This document shows positions 47,390 through 56,625 of a DNA stretch of 64,000 nt, piece after piece. The notes below the pieces were generated by a model. It had not been told where the DNA came from and ran no database searches. It saw only the letters and a program-made list of their open reading frames with translations. Source of the DNA: SAR86 cluster bacterium AG-349-I13 (GTDB lineage Bacteria; Pseudomonadota; Gammaproteobacteria; Magnimaribacterales; TMED112); contig QCDB01000005.1 of the NCBI GenBank assembly GCA_003278815.1, positions 1 through 64,000 of the forward strand. Reading direction: 5' to 3'. The number at the start of each line of letters is the position of its first letter. Position 1 is the first letter of the stretch. The translations under genes and the position numbers were made by a program.

Positions 47390-49018
47390 ATGGAAAGAGA
47401 ATCAATGGATTATGATGTCGTCATAATTGGCGGTGGTCCTTCTGGTCTTGCAACGGCTATAAAGCTTGCACAAACCTTCAAAGATAAAAACCTAGATAAG
47501 TCTATTTGCTTACTAGAAAAAAGTGCTGAAATTGGGGGCCACATTCTATCCGGCAACGTTTTTGAAACTACCGCGTTAGACGAGCTTATTCCAGATTGGA
47601 AAGAAAAAGGTGCGCCTCTGGACGTCAAGGTTAAAAGAGATGCAATTAAGTTTTTGATCAATGATAAATATAGTCTTCCAGTACCATCTTTTGTTATGCC
47701 AACAATGCAAAATCATGGTAATTATATTCTTAGTTTAGGAAATCTTTGTAGATGGTTGGCAGAGCAAGCAGAAGCTCTAGGTGTTGATGTATTTCCAGGA
47801 TTCCCTGCCGCTGAGATTATCTTCAAGGATAATAAAGTTGCAGGAGTTATTACAGGCGATATGGGTGTAGACGCTGAAGGTAATCCAAAAGATTCGTTTC
47901 AACCTGGAATGGAAATAATAGCCAACGAAGCAACAGTTTTTGCAGAGGGGTGTAGAGGACACTTAGGAAAACAACTTATTAAAAAATACGAATTAGACAA
48001 AGGAAAAGACCCACAACACTATGGCATCGGCTTTAAAGAAATTTGGGAAGTTGAAAATGACTTGCATGAAGAAGGTCTGGTTATGCACACAAGTGGCTGG
48101 CCTCTTCCTGATGACACACCAGGTGGGTCTTACATGTACCACACTGATAAAAAACAAGTTTTATTAGGTCTGGTTATACCTCTTGATTATAAAAACCCTC
48201 ATTTGAGTCCTTACGATGAATTCCAAAGATGGAAGTCACATCCTGCAATTAAAAAGTATTTAAAGAACGGCAAAAGGATATCCTATGGAGCTAGAGCTTT
48301 AATAAAAGGTGGCTTGCAAAGCCTACCAAGCATGGAGTTTCCTGGTGGTTATCTTGTAGGCTGCAATGCTGGAACTCTGAATTTTTCTAAGATAAAAGGT
48401 TCTCATACAGCTATGAAATCTGGGATTGAGGCAGCTAAAGTTATAGCTTCAAATGTTGAGGGAAATACAAAAAGCTTAGACGAAGAGGTCAAAAAAAGCT
48501 GGCTATATACCGAGCTTTATAAGTCGAGAAATTTCAATCCTTTTTTTCATAAGTTTGGAGGTCTAATAGGTGCAGGATTGAATGCAATAGATCAATTAAT
48601 TTTTAGGGGCAACTTACCATTTACATTGAACCACCCTACGCCTGACCATGAATCATTAAAGTTAGCAAAGGATTGCAAGAAAATTAATTATCCAAAATAC
48701 GATAATGAAATTACTTTCGATAAATTAAGTTCAGTTTACCTCACAAATACTTATCATGAAGAAGAGCAACCCTGTCATCTTGTGCTAAAGGATCCTGACT
48801 TACCAATTGCCAAAACTCTCGAACTCTATGATGAGCCTGCACAAAAATATTGTCCTGCAGGAGTTTATGAAATTGTCGAAGAAGACGGAAAGAAAAGATT
48901 TCAGATTAATTCGCAAAACTGCATACATTGCAAAACTTGTGACATAAAAGAACCTTCGCAAAACATAGATTGGGTTTCACCAGAAGGCGGTGGTGGTCCT
49001 AATTACCCAAATATGTAG
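47390..49018 (+). CDS. Electron-transferring-flavoprotein dehydrogenase (ETF:quinone oxidoreductase)
   Basis: Membrane-bound flavoprotein that passes electrons from ETF to quinone. About 542 residues. The N-terminal FAD motif is VVIIGGGPSGLATAIKLA; the ubiquinone-site region includes GVVIPLDYKNP-like VIPLDYKNPHLSPYDEFQRW. The C-terminal ferredoxin domain has CPAGVYE and NCIHCKTCDIKEPSQNIDW for one 4Fe-4S cluster. The frame opens with TTG at 47378; ATGs at 47390 and 47405 are alternatives, the latter with the better purine-rich box upstream. Confidence 0.95.
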   Translation: MERESMDYDVVIIGGGPSGLATAIKLAQTFKDKNLDKSICLLEKSAEIGGHILSGNVFETTALDELIPDWKEKGAPLDVKVKRDAIKFLINDKYSLPVPSFVMPTMQNHGNYILSLGNLCRWLAEQAEALGVDVFPGFPAAEIIFKDNKVAGVITGDMGVDAEGNPKDSFQPGMEIIANEATVFAEGCRGHLGKQLIKKYELDKGKDPQHYGIGFKEIWEVENDLHEEGLVMHTSGWPLPDDTPGGSYMYHTDKKQVLLGLVIPLDYKNPHLSPYDEFQRWKSHPAIKKYLKNGKRISYGARALIKGGLQSLPSMEFPGGYLVGCNAGTLNFSKIKGSHTAMKSGIEAAKVIASNVEGNTKSLDEEVKKSWLYTELYKSRNFNPFFHKFGGLIGAGLNAIDQLIFRGNLPFTLNHPTPDHESLKLAKDCKKINYPKYDNEITFDKLSSVYLTNTYHEEEQPCHLVLKDPDLPIAKTLELYDEPAQKYCPAGVYEIVEEDGKKRFQINSQNCIHCKTCDIKEPSQNIDWVSPEGGGGPNYPNM

Positions 49019-49033
49019 TAATCTATAACTACT

Positions 49034-50812
49034 ATGAAATTTGGACAATTATTAAGCGTTGTACTTATTGCTGGCATTGTGGGTGTTGCAACTAACGTAG
49101 GGTATGAGTATTTCACAACAGAGAAACCACATCCAGATCAAGAGAAATTCAAAGAATTTTTAGATGAAAATTGGGCAGACTCTATGGAGAAAAGCCCCTT
49201 ATTTGCCTCTCTTCTTGGCGACAAAAGGTACGATGATAAGGTTTCGAGCAATTCAATTGAAGATTTCTTTACAGAAGCAGAATATGAGAGTTACGTGTTA
49301 GATGTATTGAGTCAAATAGATCCAAACAACCTTAGTGAAGAAGATCAGCTTAATTATCGACTTCTCAAGTCAGATTATGAGATAAGTTTGGAAGGAAGAA
49401 AATATCCAGGCTATTACATGAGATTAAATCAGAGAGGCGGTGTTCAAGATTATTACCTCTACGGAAACAGATTAAATTTTACCGATCTAGAAAGTTATAA
49501 AAACTGGTTTGAACGAGTTAAGGGCTACACCCAAAATGTAAGAAATTCATTGGAAATAAACAAAGAGGGTTTAGAGCTTGGATACACTCAACCAAAATTA
49601 GTGGCTCGAGGGGTTTCAGCTCAAATTGGAGCTATGCTTGATAGAGACCTTGAAGATCACCCCTATTATAAAATTTTCAAGAATGTAGGTGAAGTCGCAT
49701 CTCCTGAAGATGCACTTGCATTGCAGGATGAAGTTAAAGACTACATCCAAAATGTTTTAAATCCTGTTTATCGAGAGCTTTATGATTTTCTTGTAAATGA
49801 GTATCTTCCAGAATCCAGGGATAGTATAGGTATTAGCGATGTTCCAAACGGTAAAGAATGGTATGAATACTTAGCTAGATACCACACTACAACAAGCCTT
49901 ACCCCGGACGAAATACATGAGATTGGTTTAGTAGAGGTTGCCAAGATCAGAGCCGAGATGGAAAAGATTATTGAGCAAGTCGGCTGGGAGGGAGACTTTA
50001 ATTCCTTCTTACAATATTTAAGAACAGATCCACGTTTTTATTTCGAAACTGGCGAAGAACTTTTACAGGCTTACAGAGCAATGTCCAAAGAAATTGACGC
50101 CTACATGCCTACCCTATTTAATAAGCTGCCTAGAGCACCTTATGGCGTGATCCCAATACCAATGGAATCCGCTCCCTTTACTACAACTGCATATTACAAT
50201 GCACCTAGTGAAGGCAGGCCTGGATATTATTACGCAAACTTATATATGCCTGAAGTTAGACCTAAATACGAAATACCAGTGCTTTCCGTGCATGAAGCAG
50301 TCCCAGGACACCACCATCAAATTTCACTAGCACAAGAAATGGAAAATGTTCCAAATTTTCGAAAATATCTCAGCATTACAGCTTTCGTTGAAGGCTGGGG
50401 GCTTTATAGTGAACAGCTCGGAGAAAGTATGGGGATTTACGATGATCCGTACGATAAATTTGGTCAATTAACCTACGATATGTGGAGAGCAGTGAGGTTA
50501 GTTGTAGATACCGGAATGCATTATAAAAACTGGACTAGAGAAGATGCTGTCAATCTTTTTTTAGAAAATACTGCTAAAACTGAACAAGATATTAACAACG
50601 AAGTTGATAGATACATTGCCTGGCCTGGCCAAGCTTTAGCCTATAAAATTGGTCAACTTAAGATTATGGAGTTGAGGGATAAATCAAAAGAAGCTCTTGG
50701 AGAGGATTTCGATATCAAAGACTTCCATGATCATATCCTAAGTTTTGGCTCAATACCCTTGAACATTCTTGAAGAAAAGGTTGATGAATTTATTGAGGCA
50801 AAAAGCAAATGA
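49034..50812 (+). CDS. DUF885 family exported metallopeptidase-like protein
   Basis: 592 residues with an N-terminal signal or anchor (residues 5-24). DUF885 proteins are large helical peptidase-like proteins with a zincin motif; here His420-Glu421 in VHEAVPGHHHQI with a second GWGLYSEQLGE block. The pattern HExxPGHH is the family's hallmark. Probably periplasmic peptide cleavage. The next small gene overlaps its stop by 4 nt. Confidence 0.87.
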   Translation: MKFGQLLSVVLIAGIVGVATNVGYEYFTTEKPHPDQEKFKEFLDENWADSMEKSPLFASLLGDKRYDDKVSSNSIEDFFTEAEYESYVLDVLSQIDPNNLSEEDQLNYRLLKSDYEISLEGRKYPGYYMRLNQRGGVQDYYLYGNRLNFTDLESYKNWFERVKGYTQNVRNSLEINKEGLELGYTQPKLVARGVSAQIGAMLDRDLEDHPYYKIFKNVGEVASPEDALALQDEVKDYIQNVLNPVYRELYDFLVNEYLPESRDSIGISDVPNGKEWYEYLARYHTTTSLTPDEIHEIGLVEVAKIRAEMEKIIEQVGWEGDFNSFLQYLRTDPRFYFETGEELLQAYRAMSKEIDAYMPTLFNKLPRAPYGVIPIPMESAPFTTTAYYNAPSEGRPGYYYANLYMPEVRPKYEIPVLSVHEAVPGHHHQISLAQEMENVPNFRKYLSITAFVEGWGLYSEQLGESMGIYDDPYDKFGQLTYDMWRAVRLVVDTGMHYKNWTREDAVNLFLENTAKTEQDINNEVDRYIAWPGQALAYKIGQLKIMELRDKSKEALGEDFDIKDFHDHILSFGSIPLNILEEKVDEFIEAKSK

Positions 50813-51084
50813 GACTAATTTTATTGCTTTTACCCTTAAGTTTCTTCGCGAAAGCTGACATGGATTATGTGTGCTACGTCGATGAAAACAAGGCACCTTA
50901 TAAGTTTATTGCTGAAAATTGCCAAAGAAATAACGTCTTAGTCTACACATCGACACCATACGAAAATCAAATCTTTTATATTTCAGATTTTTGCAGATTT
51001 GATAGAAATGTTGAAAGAAATAAAACCTCTTTTACCTGTGTGTTATATGACAAAAAACCTCGCAGTCATATTCATTCTGATTAA
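50809..51084 (+). CDS. Small exported cysteine-containing protein
   Basis: 91 residues, signal peptide MRLILLLLPLSFFAKA, then a 75-residue mature part with four cysteines (22, 38, 62, 77) that could form two disulfides in the periplasm. No family recognised. Start overlaps the DUF885 stop (ATGA), so it is probably co-translated and might act with that protein. It ends in a 4-nt tail overlap with the DUF1285 gene. Confidence 0.6.
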   Translation: MRLILLLLPLSFFAKADMDYVCYVDENKAPYKFIAENCQRNNVLVYTSTPYENQIFYISDFCRFDRNVERNKTSFTCVLYDKKPRSHIHSD

Positions 51085-51587
51085 TTCAAGTAGAAAAATT
51101 TACCATCAGATTCAAGGTACATAGACATTCCGTCTTGTTTAGATTCTGCAATAACTTTGTAGAAAACATTTCTACTTAATAAGGCAAATATATCGTTTTT
51201 AAGTTTAATTTTTGGATATGGCTGGTTATCCACCATTTCCACAGTCAATTCGTTTTTCTCGCTTAATTTAACCCACTCCTCGGTATTAGTTTGAAAGAAG
51301 TAATTGTTATCTTCTTGTTTGTAATCAATTATGCAAAATATCTCTTTTTCAACCTTAATAGGAATTTTTTCAACAGGTGTAACTGCAAAATACTGTCCAT
51401 CTTCATACTTAACCAATTTTGAGAAAAGTTTTACCATTGCTGGTCTGTCAATCTTTGAGCCATTAAAAAACCAGTTTGCATCTGAATCAATACGAAACTC
51501 AACCCCTTCACAAATTTTTGGATTCCAATCATTAATTGGGTAATCATCCAAGGATAGAATACTTTTTTCTAATGTTTTTAGGTCCAT
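51081..51587 (-). CDS. DUF1285 family protein
   Basis: 168-residue cytosolic protein. DUF1285 landmarks: FRIDSDANWFFNGSKIDRPA, then YFAVTPVEKIPIKVEKEIF. The ATG at 51587 is chosen (MDLKTLEK); the frame is open to 51629 but that part overlaps the LysE-type gene much more. Final overlap with that gene is 10 nt. Function unknown; structures of the family show a two-domain beta fold. Confidence 0.82.
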   Translation of the reverse strand: MDLKTLEKSILSLDDYPINDWNPKICEGVEFRIDSDANWFFNGSKIDRPAMVKLFSKLVKYEDGQYFAVTPVEKIPIKVEKEIFCIIDYKQEDNNYFFQTNTEEWVKLSEKNELTVEMVDNQPYPKIKLKNDIFALLSRNVFYKVIAESKQDGMSMYLESDGKFFYLN

Positions 51588-52198
51588 ACATAAACTCCAA
51601 GACCAAACCCTATCGCGATTAGAAAGCACGATGATACTTTGGAAATTGCTTTTTGCACCGAATGATTTAGTAATGATTTAAAACCTTTATTGAGAACGAA
51701 ACTTAAAATTACAAACCAAACTGCTGTTGCTATAAAAAAATATATTGAGATACTAAGTTGAAAAAAAGTTGAGGTGTTGAGCACTACACCGCTGAATAAT
51801 GAGACAAAAAAGATAAAAGCCTTTACATTAAAAATATTTACCATTAAACCTCCAGTAAAACTTTGCCAGACGTTAATGTCTTGTTTTTCTTTAATAGCTA
51901 AATCTTTAATTTCAGGATCGGCAAATATTCCACCAATGCCTAAATAAATGAGATAACCTGCTCCAATTGTGCCTATTATTGCGTAAAGACTAGGTATTTT
52001 TTGGTAGAGGAAATCCAAGCCTACTATGGCGAATAAACAGTGGAGAAACACTCCAAATCCAATTCCAATTGATGAAATGATAGAACTCCTTAAGCCCTTC
52101 TCAAAGCTACTTTTTATTATGTAGAAGAAGTCAGGACCAGGGGAAGTAACGGCGACTAAATGAGCGAATGCAAGCGATAAGAACAATGAAATATTCAT
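51578..52198 (-). CDS. LysE/RhtB family exporter
   Basis: 206-residue, six-helix amino-acid exporter of the LysE/RhtB type. Signature VAVTSPGPDFFYIIKSSFEKG near the N-terminus, LGIGGIFA and the FTGGLMVNIFNVKAFIFF block. Substrate unknown (often threonine, homoserine or lysine). Overlaps murB by 4 nt and DUF1285 by 10 nt. Confidence 0.88.
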   Translation of the reverse strand: MNISLFLSLAFAHLVAVTSPGPDFFYIIKSSFEKGLRSSIISSIGIGFGVFLHCLFAIVGLDFLYQKIPSLYAIIGTIGAGYLIYLGIGGIFADPEIKDLAIKEKQDINVWQSFTGGLMVNIFNVKAFIFFVSLFSGVVLNTSTFFQLSISIYFFIATAVWFVILSFVLNKGFKSLLNHSVQKAISKVSSCFLIAIGFGLGVYVWT

Positions 52199-53163
52199 AA
52201 ATATATTGGTTCACGTTCAAGCTCAACACCGTAATGTTCCAAAACCATATTTCTCAAAATATCTTCAACGTATTTGATATCTTTGGCTGCTGCAATACCG
52301 GTGCTTGTGAGAACTAAAGCATGTTTAGTCGATAAACCTACATTTCTTATTTTCATTCCTTTTAGAGATAACCTATCTAGCATCTCACCAGCTGAGAACT
52401 TTATCATTTCATTAGGCATTTCATAATGCTTAAGATCTTTAAGTTTATGATTTTTATTGGATTCTATTTTTGCCATTATTGGATTTTTAAAAAAGCTTCC
52501 CAGATTTGGAAAATCCGATGGGTTGGGAATTTTAGCATTCCTAATTGCTCTTATTCCATCTATCATGTCTGAAGCTTTCCCAAAAGTGTTATTCTCAATG
52601 CTTTCATGGTTTAATACTGGATTGAATTCTTTTTGTAGTTTCAATCCTATGGCGGTTACTATCAAATTTGTTTCTACTTGGAATATGCTTCTTCGGTAAG
52701 CAAAATCACAGTTTTCATTTCTGATCTTCCTTGTAATTTTGAGCTTTGTATCAAAACACTCTACATAGTCAATAAGATCTGAAATTTCTACACCGTATGC
52801 CCCAATGTTTTGAATTGGTGCAGCTCCAACTGTGCCTGGGATCCCTGCAAGATTTTCGAGCCCATGGAGATTTTTGCTACAACAGAAATCTATTAAATCA
52901 TCCCAATTTACTGCAGCACCAACTTCTAGTTTTGCTATGTCACCCTCCTCTGAAAATTTGAAATTATTATTAGTTGATTTGATAACAATATTCGGAAAAT
53001 GTCTTGGAAAAATTGTGTTTGTTCCAGAACCAATCACTTGTATCTTTTTTTTGACCGCTTCAGCGTGCTCTAGAATCTTGTGGAGATCTTTCTCACATTC
53101 AAATAAAAAGAATTCTGACGCTTCAGATTTTAAATTTAAGCCATTATTTTTAGTCAAATCCAT
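52195..53163 (-). CDS. murB: UDP-N-acetylenolpyruvoylglucosamine reductase
   Basis: FAD enzyme making UDP-MurNAc for peptidoglycan. About 322 residues. FAD site IGSGTNTIFPRHFPNIVIKS and LENLAGIPGTVGAAPIQNIG; the catalytic serine lies in FPNLGSFFKNPI and a C-terminal glutamate region ALVLTSTGIA. The ATG at 53163 is 2 nt after the kdsB stop; an in-frame TTG at 53169 is an alternative. Clustered with other envelope genes. Confidence 0.95.
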   Translation of the reverse strand: MDLTKNNGLNLKSEASEFFLFECEKDLHKILEHAEAVKKKIQVIGSGTNTIFPRHFPNIVIKSTNNNFKFSEEGDIAKLEVGAAVNWDDLIDFCCSKNLHGLENLAGIPGTVGAAPIQNIGAYGVEISDLIDYVECFDTKLKITRKIRNENCDFAYRRSIFQVETNLIVTAIGLKLQKEFNPVLNHESIENNTFGKASDMIDGIRAIRNAKIPNPSDFPNLGSFFKNPIMAKIESNKNHKLKDLKHYEMPNEMIKFSAGEMLDRLSLKGMKIRNVGLSTKHALVLTSTGIAAAKDIKYVEDILRNMVLEHYGVELEREPIYL

Positions 53164-53165
53164 GA

Positions 53166-53885
53166 TCAATTAAATTTATGATGCTCCCTTAATTTTTTTA
53201 AATCTTCTTCTGTATCAATGCCCCATGAATCTTTAAGTTCAAGCTCAAGAACATTAATTGGAAAGCCGTTATCAATTGCTCTTAGTTGCTCTAATTTTAG
53301 TGCTTGCTCATTGGCTGTTTGAGGCATTTTTGCAAAATGATTCAAGAATCCTGCTGTGAAAGCATAAACACCAATATGATGCAAAATTTTGCCATTTTCA
53401 TTAGGATTGTTAGAGCTTGTTCTATAAAAGTCTAGGCCCTTATTTCCATCAACTAAAACTTTCACTTTATTGCTGTCGTTAAAATCGTCATCGTGGCTGA
53501 AAGTCTTTGCTAAAGTTCCATAATCAAAACGATTATCTATCATAAAAGACCCTAGTCTATTTATTGCTTCAACTTCAATCAGGGGCTCATCACCTTGAAC
53601 ATTAATGATTAATTTTTCATCACTTAATTTAAGCTCTTCAACGTATTCTTGGATTCGATCGGTGCCTGAACTATGTTCTTTTTTTGATTTAAAAACAGAG
53701 CCTCTCAAATTATTTATTAACTCGAATATTTCATCTGAATCAGTAACAACAACTACTTCTTCTGCGTCAGTTTTTAAACATGCCTCCCAAGTCATTTGAA
53801 TTATGGTTTTGTAGTCTACTTTCTCAAGTAATTTTCTTTTTAATCTTTGTGAGTTTAATCTTGCTGGAATTAAAATTTTATACAT
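53166..53885 (-). CDS. kdsB: 3-deoxy-manno-octulosonate cytidylyltransferase
   Basis: Activates KDO to CMP-KDO for attachment to lipid A. 239 residues. Nucleotide site IPARLNSQRLKRKLLEKV, CTP-contact SSGTDRIQEYVEEL and NVQGDEPLIEVEAINRL are family blocks; the C-terminus has LEQLRAIDNGFPINVLEL. Overlaps the end of the msbA-lpxK gene by 8 nt, keeping the gammaproteobacterial lpxK-kdsB order. Confidence 0.95.
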   Translation of the reverse strand: MYKILIPARLNSQRLKRKLLEKVDYKTIIQMTWEACLKTDAEEVVVVTDSDEIFELINNLRGSVFKSKKEHSSGTDRIQEYVEELKLSDEKLIINVQGDEPLIEVEAINRLGSFMIDNRFDYGTLAKTFSHDDDFNDSNKVKVLVDGNKGLDFYRTSSNNPNENGKILHHIGVYAFTAGFLNHFAKMPQTANEQALKLEQLRAIDNGFPINVLELELKDSWGIDTEEDLKKLREHHKFN

Positions 53886-56625
53886 GTTCTTTCTCTAACT
53901 TTTCAGTAATTAGTTTGCTTATATTAGTGTTAAGTTTCACACCCATTTTTAAGTACCAAACATTTTTTTCATTAAATTTTTCTCCCATTCTAGCTGCATC
54001 TTTTTCTGTGGTAAGTATGGGTCTTTCGAAATCAAAGGTTAGATCTTTCTTTGTAAAATAATGATGATCTGGGAACAGCCTATAATCAAAGTTTATTTTC
54101 AAATTATTGAGTGTTCTTAAGAATCTATTAGGATTTGCGATACCACAGATTACATTAGCAGTGCGACCAAATGGATACTCATCTATTTGATATGTGTCGC
54201 CAGTTTCTAGATTCACCCATGATTCAGGTTCTAATTCAAAGAAATTATCATTTGTTTCTCTTCTTCCGCTATAGATAAAGAGATCAACTTTTTTTGTTCT
54301 CCATATATTGTCTCTTAATGGGCCAGCGGGCAAAAATAATTGATTACCAAAATTACGATTTGCATCTTCTACTACAATCTCGAAATCTCTTCTGAGGGAA
54401 GTATGTTGCAAACCATCATCTGAAATCACTATATTGCAATCTGTATTTCGCTCTAAATAAGAAAGAGCCCTTGCCCTGTCTCTATCAACAACGACATTAA
54501 AACCTCTATTAAAATGAAAAATTGCTTCATCGCCGACTTCTTTTGCTGTTGTATCATCATTAACAAGCTTTGTGCCTGTGAAACTACCTTTATAACCTCT
54601 TAAGATTATTCCTGGTTTAAAACCAAGATTTTTAAGGTCTATAGCAATTTGGCTTACAAGAGGTGTCTTACCATTACCACCTACAGTTACATTTCCTACA
54701 ACTATCACAGGTACCTCACCTTCACTGGATACTTTAGGTTTAAAAAATGAATTTTTAAAAGTACTAACAGACCAATAGAGAAAGCTCAGTGGGGTTAATG
54801 CTATATTGCCAAAGTTGAATTCTTCCCAAAAACTCTTCTTTTCGTTGATTAAAGTTGGTACAAAATCTTTTTCAAGGTTAAATGATTTTTTGTCTTCTAT
54901 CAGTTCAGGGTTTCCTTGCAATACGTTGTAAAGACCCTCTTCTTTAATCAATTCATTGTGTGTGCCGCTTTGGGTAATTTTCCCATTTTCAAGCACACAA
55001 ATCTGATCAGCTTGTTCAACTGTACTAAGTCTGTGTGCAATTATAAAAGTGGTTTTATCCTTTGAAGCTTTTTCAATTGCTGATTGAATTTCCTTCTCTG
55101 ATTCATTATCTAAAGCTGACGTTGCTTCATCAAAAATTAATATTGAAGATTTCTTAAGTAAGGCTCTTGCAATTGCTACTCTTTGCTTCTCTCCTCCTGA
55201 TAAAATAACTCCTTTATCTCCAATAATTGTATTGAAACCTTCAGGCAAACTCATAATAAATTCATAGGCATTTGCTTCTCTTGCAGCTTGGAAAACTTCT
55301 GTATCTGTTACTTCTTTTAAACCATAAGCAATATTATTTTTTACAGTGTCATTGAACAAAGTCGGATCTTGGGAGACATATGAGATTGAATTTCTTAAAT
55401 CGGTTAACTTAATTTTTTTAATGTCATACCCATCGATTGTTATTTTGCCTTCATAGTCGTCATAGAATCTATTTAATAAATTAACTACAGTAGACTTTCC
55501 GCTGCCAGATTTACCTACCAAGGCTACTGTTTCACCTTTAGTAGCTCTAATTGAAATATTGTTTAAGACCGGATCTGAGTCATGTGAATAAGAGAAAGAG
55601 ACATTATCTATTTGAACTTCGCCATCAAGAGTTTTATTAATATCAAGTCCATCGTTGTATTTCTCTGGAGAATTATCAATAGTTGTAAAAATATCTTCTG
55701 CAGCTGCAAGCCCTCTTTGAATAACAGAGTTCAAATTAGAAAGCTGTCTTATTGGTCTAGCCATCAGACCAGCAGCTGTAAAAAACGCAACAAAAGATTC
55801 TGAAGGTAAATTCAATTCATCGAGATTTGTTAAAGCTAAATAACTCATGGCAGCAAGTGCAAAAGCCACAAAAACCTGGATCAAAGGTGTTGTAATATTT
55901 CCGGTACTTTCCATTTTTAAATTCTGTTTAAGGTTCTCATCATTAGCCTTTTTAAACCTCTCCTCTTCCCCGCTCTCATTATTGAAAGATTTAATTTCTC
56001 TGGCTCCTGATGCTATTTCATTGCTGACTTGTGTTACTACTCCCATCACATCTTGAATTTTTTTTGCAACCTTTCTCAATCTTCTACCCGCAATTGAAAC
56101 GATTAAACCAATAAGTGGAGCAATTACTAAAATCACCAATGTAAGTTTCCAACTTAAATAAAGCAGATAAATGAATAAACCTATCAGCAAGAAACCCTCC
56201 TTGAAGAGAATTTTAAGTGCATTGGTTGCAGCACCAGTTATTTGATTTGTAGTGAATATAATTCGATTTACTATTTCGCCCTTTGAAGCTTGATCAAAGA
56301 AACTCATAGGCTGGTAAAGCAGGCTCGAAATTAAATCTTTTCTGAGGCTGTGAACAACTTTAAGACCTACATTAGCCATGAAATAATTACCAATGTAAAA
56401 ACCTATACCCCTTACAACAGAAATAAATGCAAGGAAAAGAGCAAGATTTTGGGGATTCAGCGGGTTTTCATTATTTTCATTTATATAGGAAATAACTTGT
56501 TTTAACCACTCAACTGCCGATATATCAGCAGCTGAAAATAATAAAAATCCAAAAATGCTTAAAAAAAACAAGCCTTTATGTTGAAAGGTGTATCCTAACA
56601 GCCTTGTATAAAGAGATTTATTCAT
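53878..56625 (-). CDS. msbA-lpxK: Fused lipid A flippase MsbA and tetraacyldisaccharide 4'-kinase LpxK
   Basis: One uninterrupted 915-codon frame. Residues 1-575 are MsbA: six transmembrane helices in 1-300, Walker A GKSGSGKST (371-379), LSGGE (475-479), Walker B ending Asp499-Glu500 and His531. Residues about 598-915 are a full LpxK: hydrophobic anchor (606-622), P-loop GNVTVGGNGKTP (644-655), DDGLQH (736-741) and FPDHHYF (851-857). The join is a 20-odd residue linker rich in Lys/Glu. Between residues 570 and 639 there is no ATG, GTG or TTG in frame, so LpxK cannot start separately upstream of its anchor. LpxK phosphorylates lipid IVA precursor and MsbA flips finished core-lipid A, so one protein would hold two steps at the inner membrane. 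Confidence 0.92.
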   Translation of the reverse strand: MNKSLYTRLLGYTFQHKGLFFLSIFGFLLFSAADISAVEWLKQVISYINENNENPLNPQNLALFLAFISVVRGIGFYIGNYFMANVGLKVVHSLRKDLISSLLYQPMSFFDQASKGEIVNRIIFTTNQITGAATNALKILFKEGFLLIGLFIYLLYLSWKLTLVILVIAPLIGLIVSIAGRRLRKVAKKIQDVMGVVTQVSNEIASGAREIKSFNNESGEEERFKKANDENLKQNLKMESTGNITTPLIQVFVAFALAAMSYLALTNLDELNLPSESFVAFFTAAGLMARPIRQLSNLNSVIQRGLAAAEDIFTTIDNSPEKYNDGLDINKTLDGEVQIDNVSFSYSHDSDPVLNNISIRATKGETVALVGKSGSGKSTVVNLLNRFYDDYEGKITIDGYDIKKIKLTDLRNSISYVSQDPTLFNDTVKNNIAYGLKEVTDTEVFQAAREANAYEFIMSLPEGFNTIIGDKGVILSGGEKQRVAIARALLKKSSILIFDEATSALDNESEKEIQSAIEKASKDKTTFIIAHRLSTVEQADQICVLENGKITQSGTHNELIKEEGLYNVLQGNPELIEDKKSFNLEKDFVPTLINEKKSFWEEFNFGNIALTPLSFLYWSVSTFKNSFFKPKVSSEGEVPVIVVGNVTVGGNGKTPLVSQIAIDLKNLGFKPGIILRGYKGSFTGTKLVNDDTTAKEVGDEAIFHFNRGFNVVVDRDRARALSYLERNTDCNIVISDDGLQHTSLRRDFEIVVEDANRNFGNQLFLPAGPLRDNIWRTKKVDLFIYSGRRETNDNFFELEPESWVNLETGDTYQIDEYPFGRTANVICGIANPNRFLRTLNNLKINFDYRLFPDHHYFTKKDLTFDFERPILTTEKDAARMGEKFNEKNVWYLKMGVKLNTNISKLITEKLEKEHV

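Noticed and set aside
51588-51629. Longer DUF1285 start
   Set aside because: It reads within the LysE-type gene and adds a sequence not typical of the family.
53878-56625. Possible sequencing frameshift joining msbA and lpxK
   Set aside because: The frame is continuous, the linker is plausible and there is no ATG, GTG or TTG before the LpxK anchor, which two separate genes would need. Left as something to confirm with independent assemblies.
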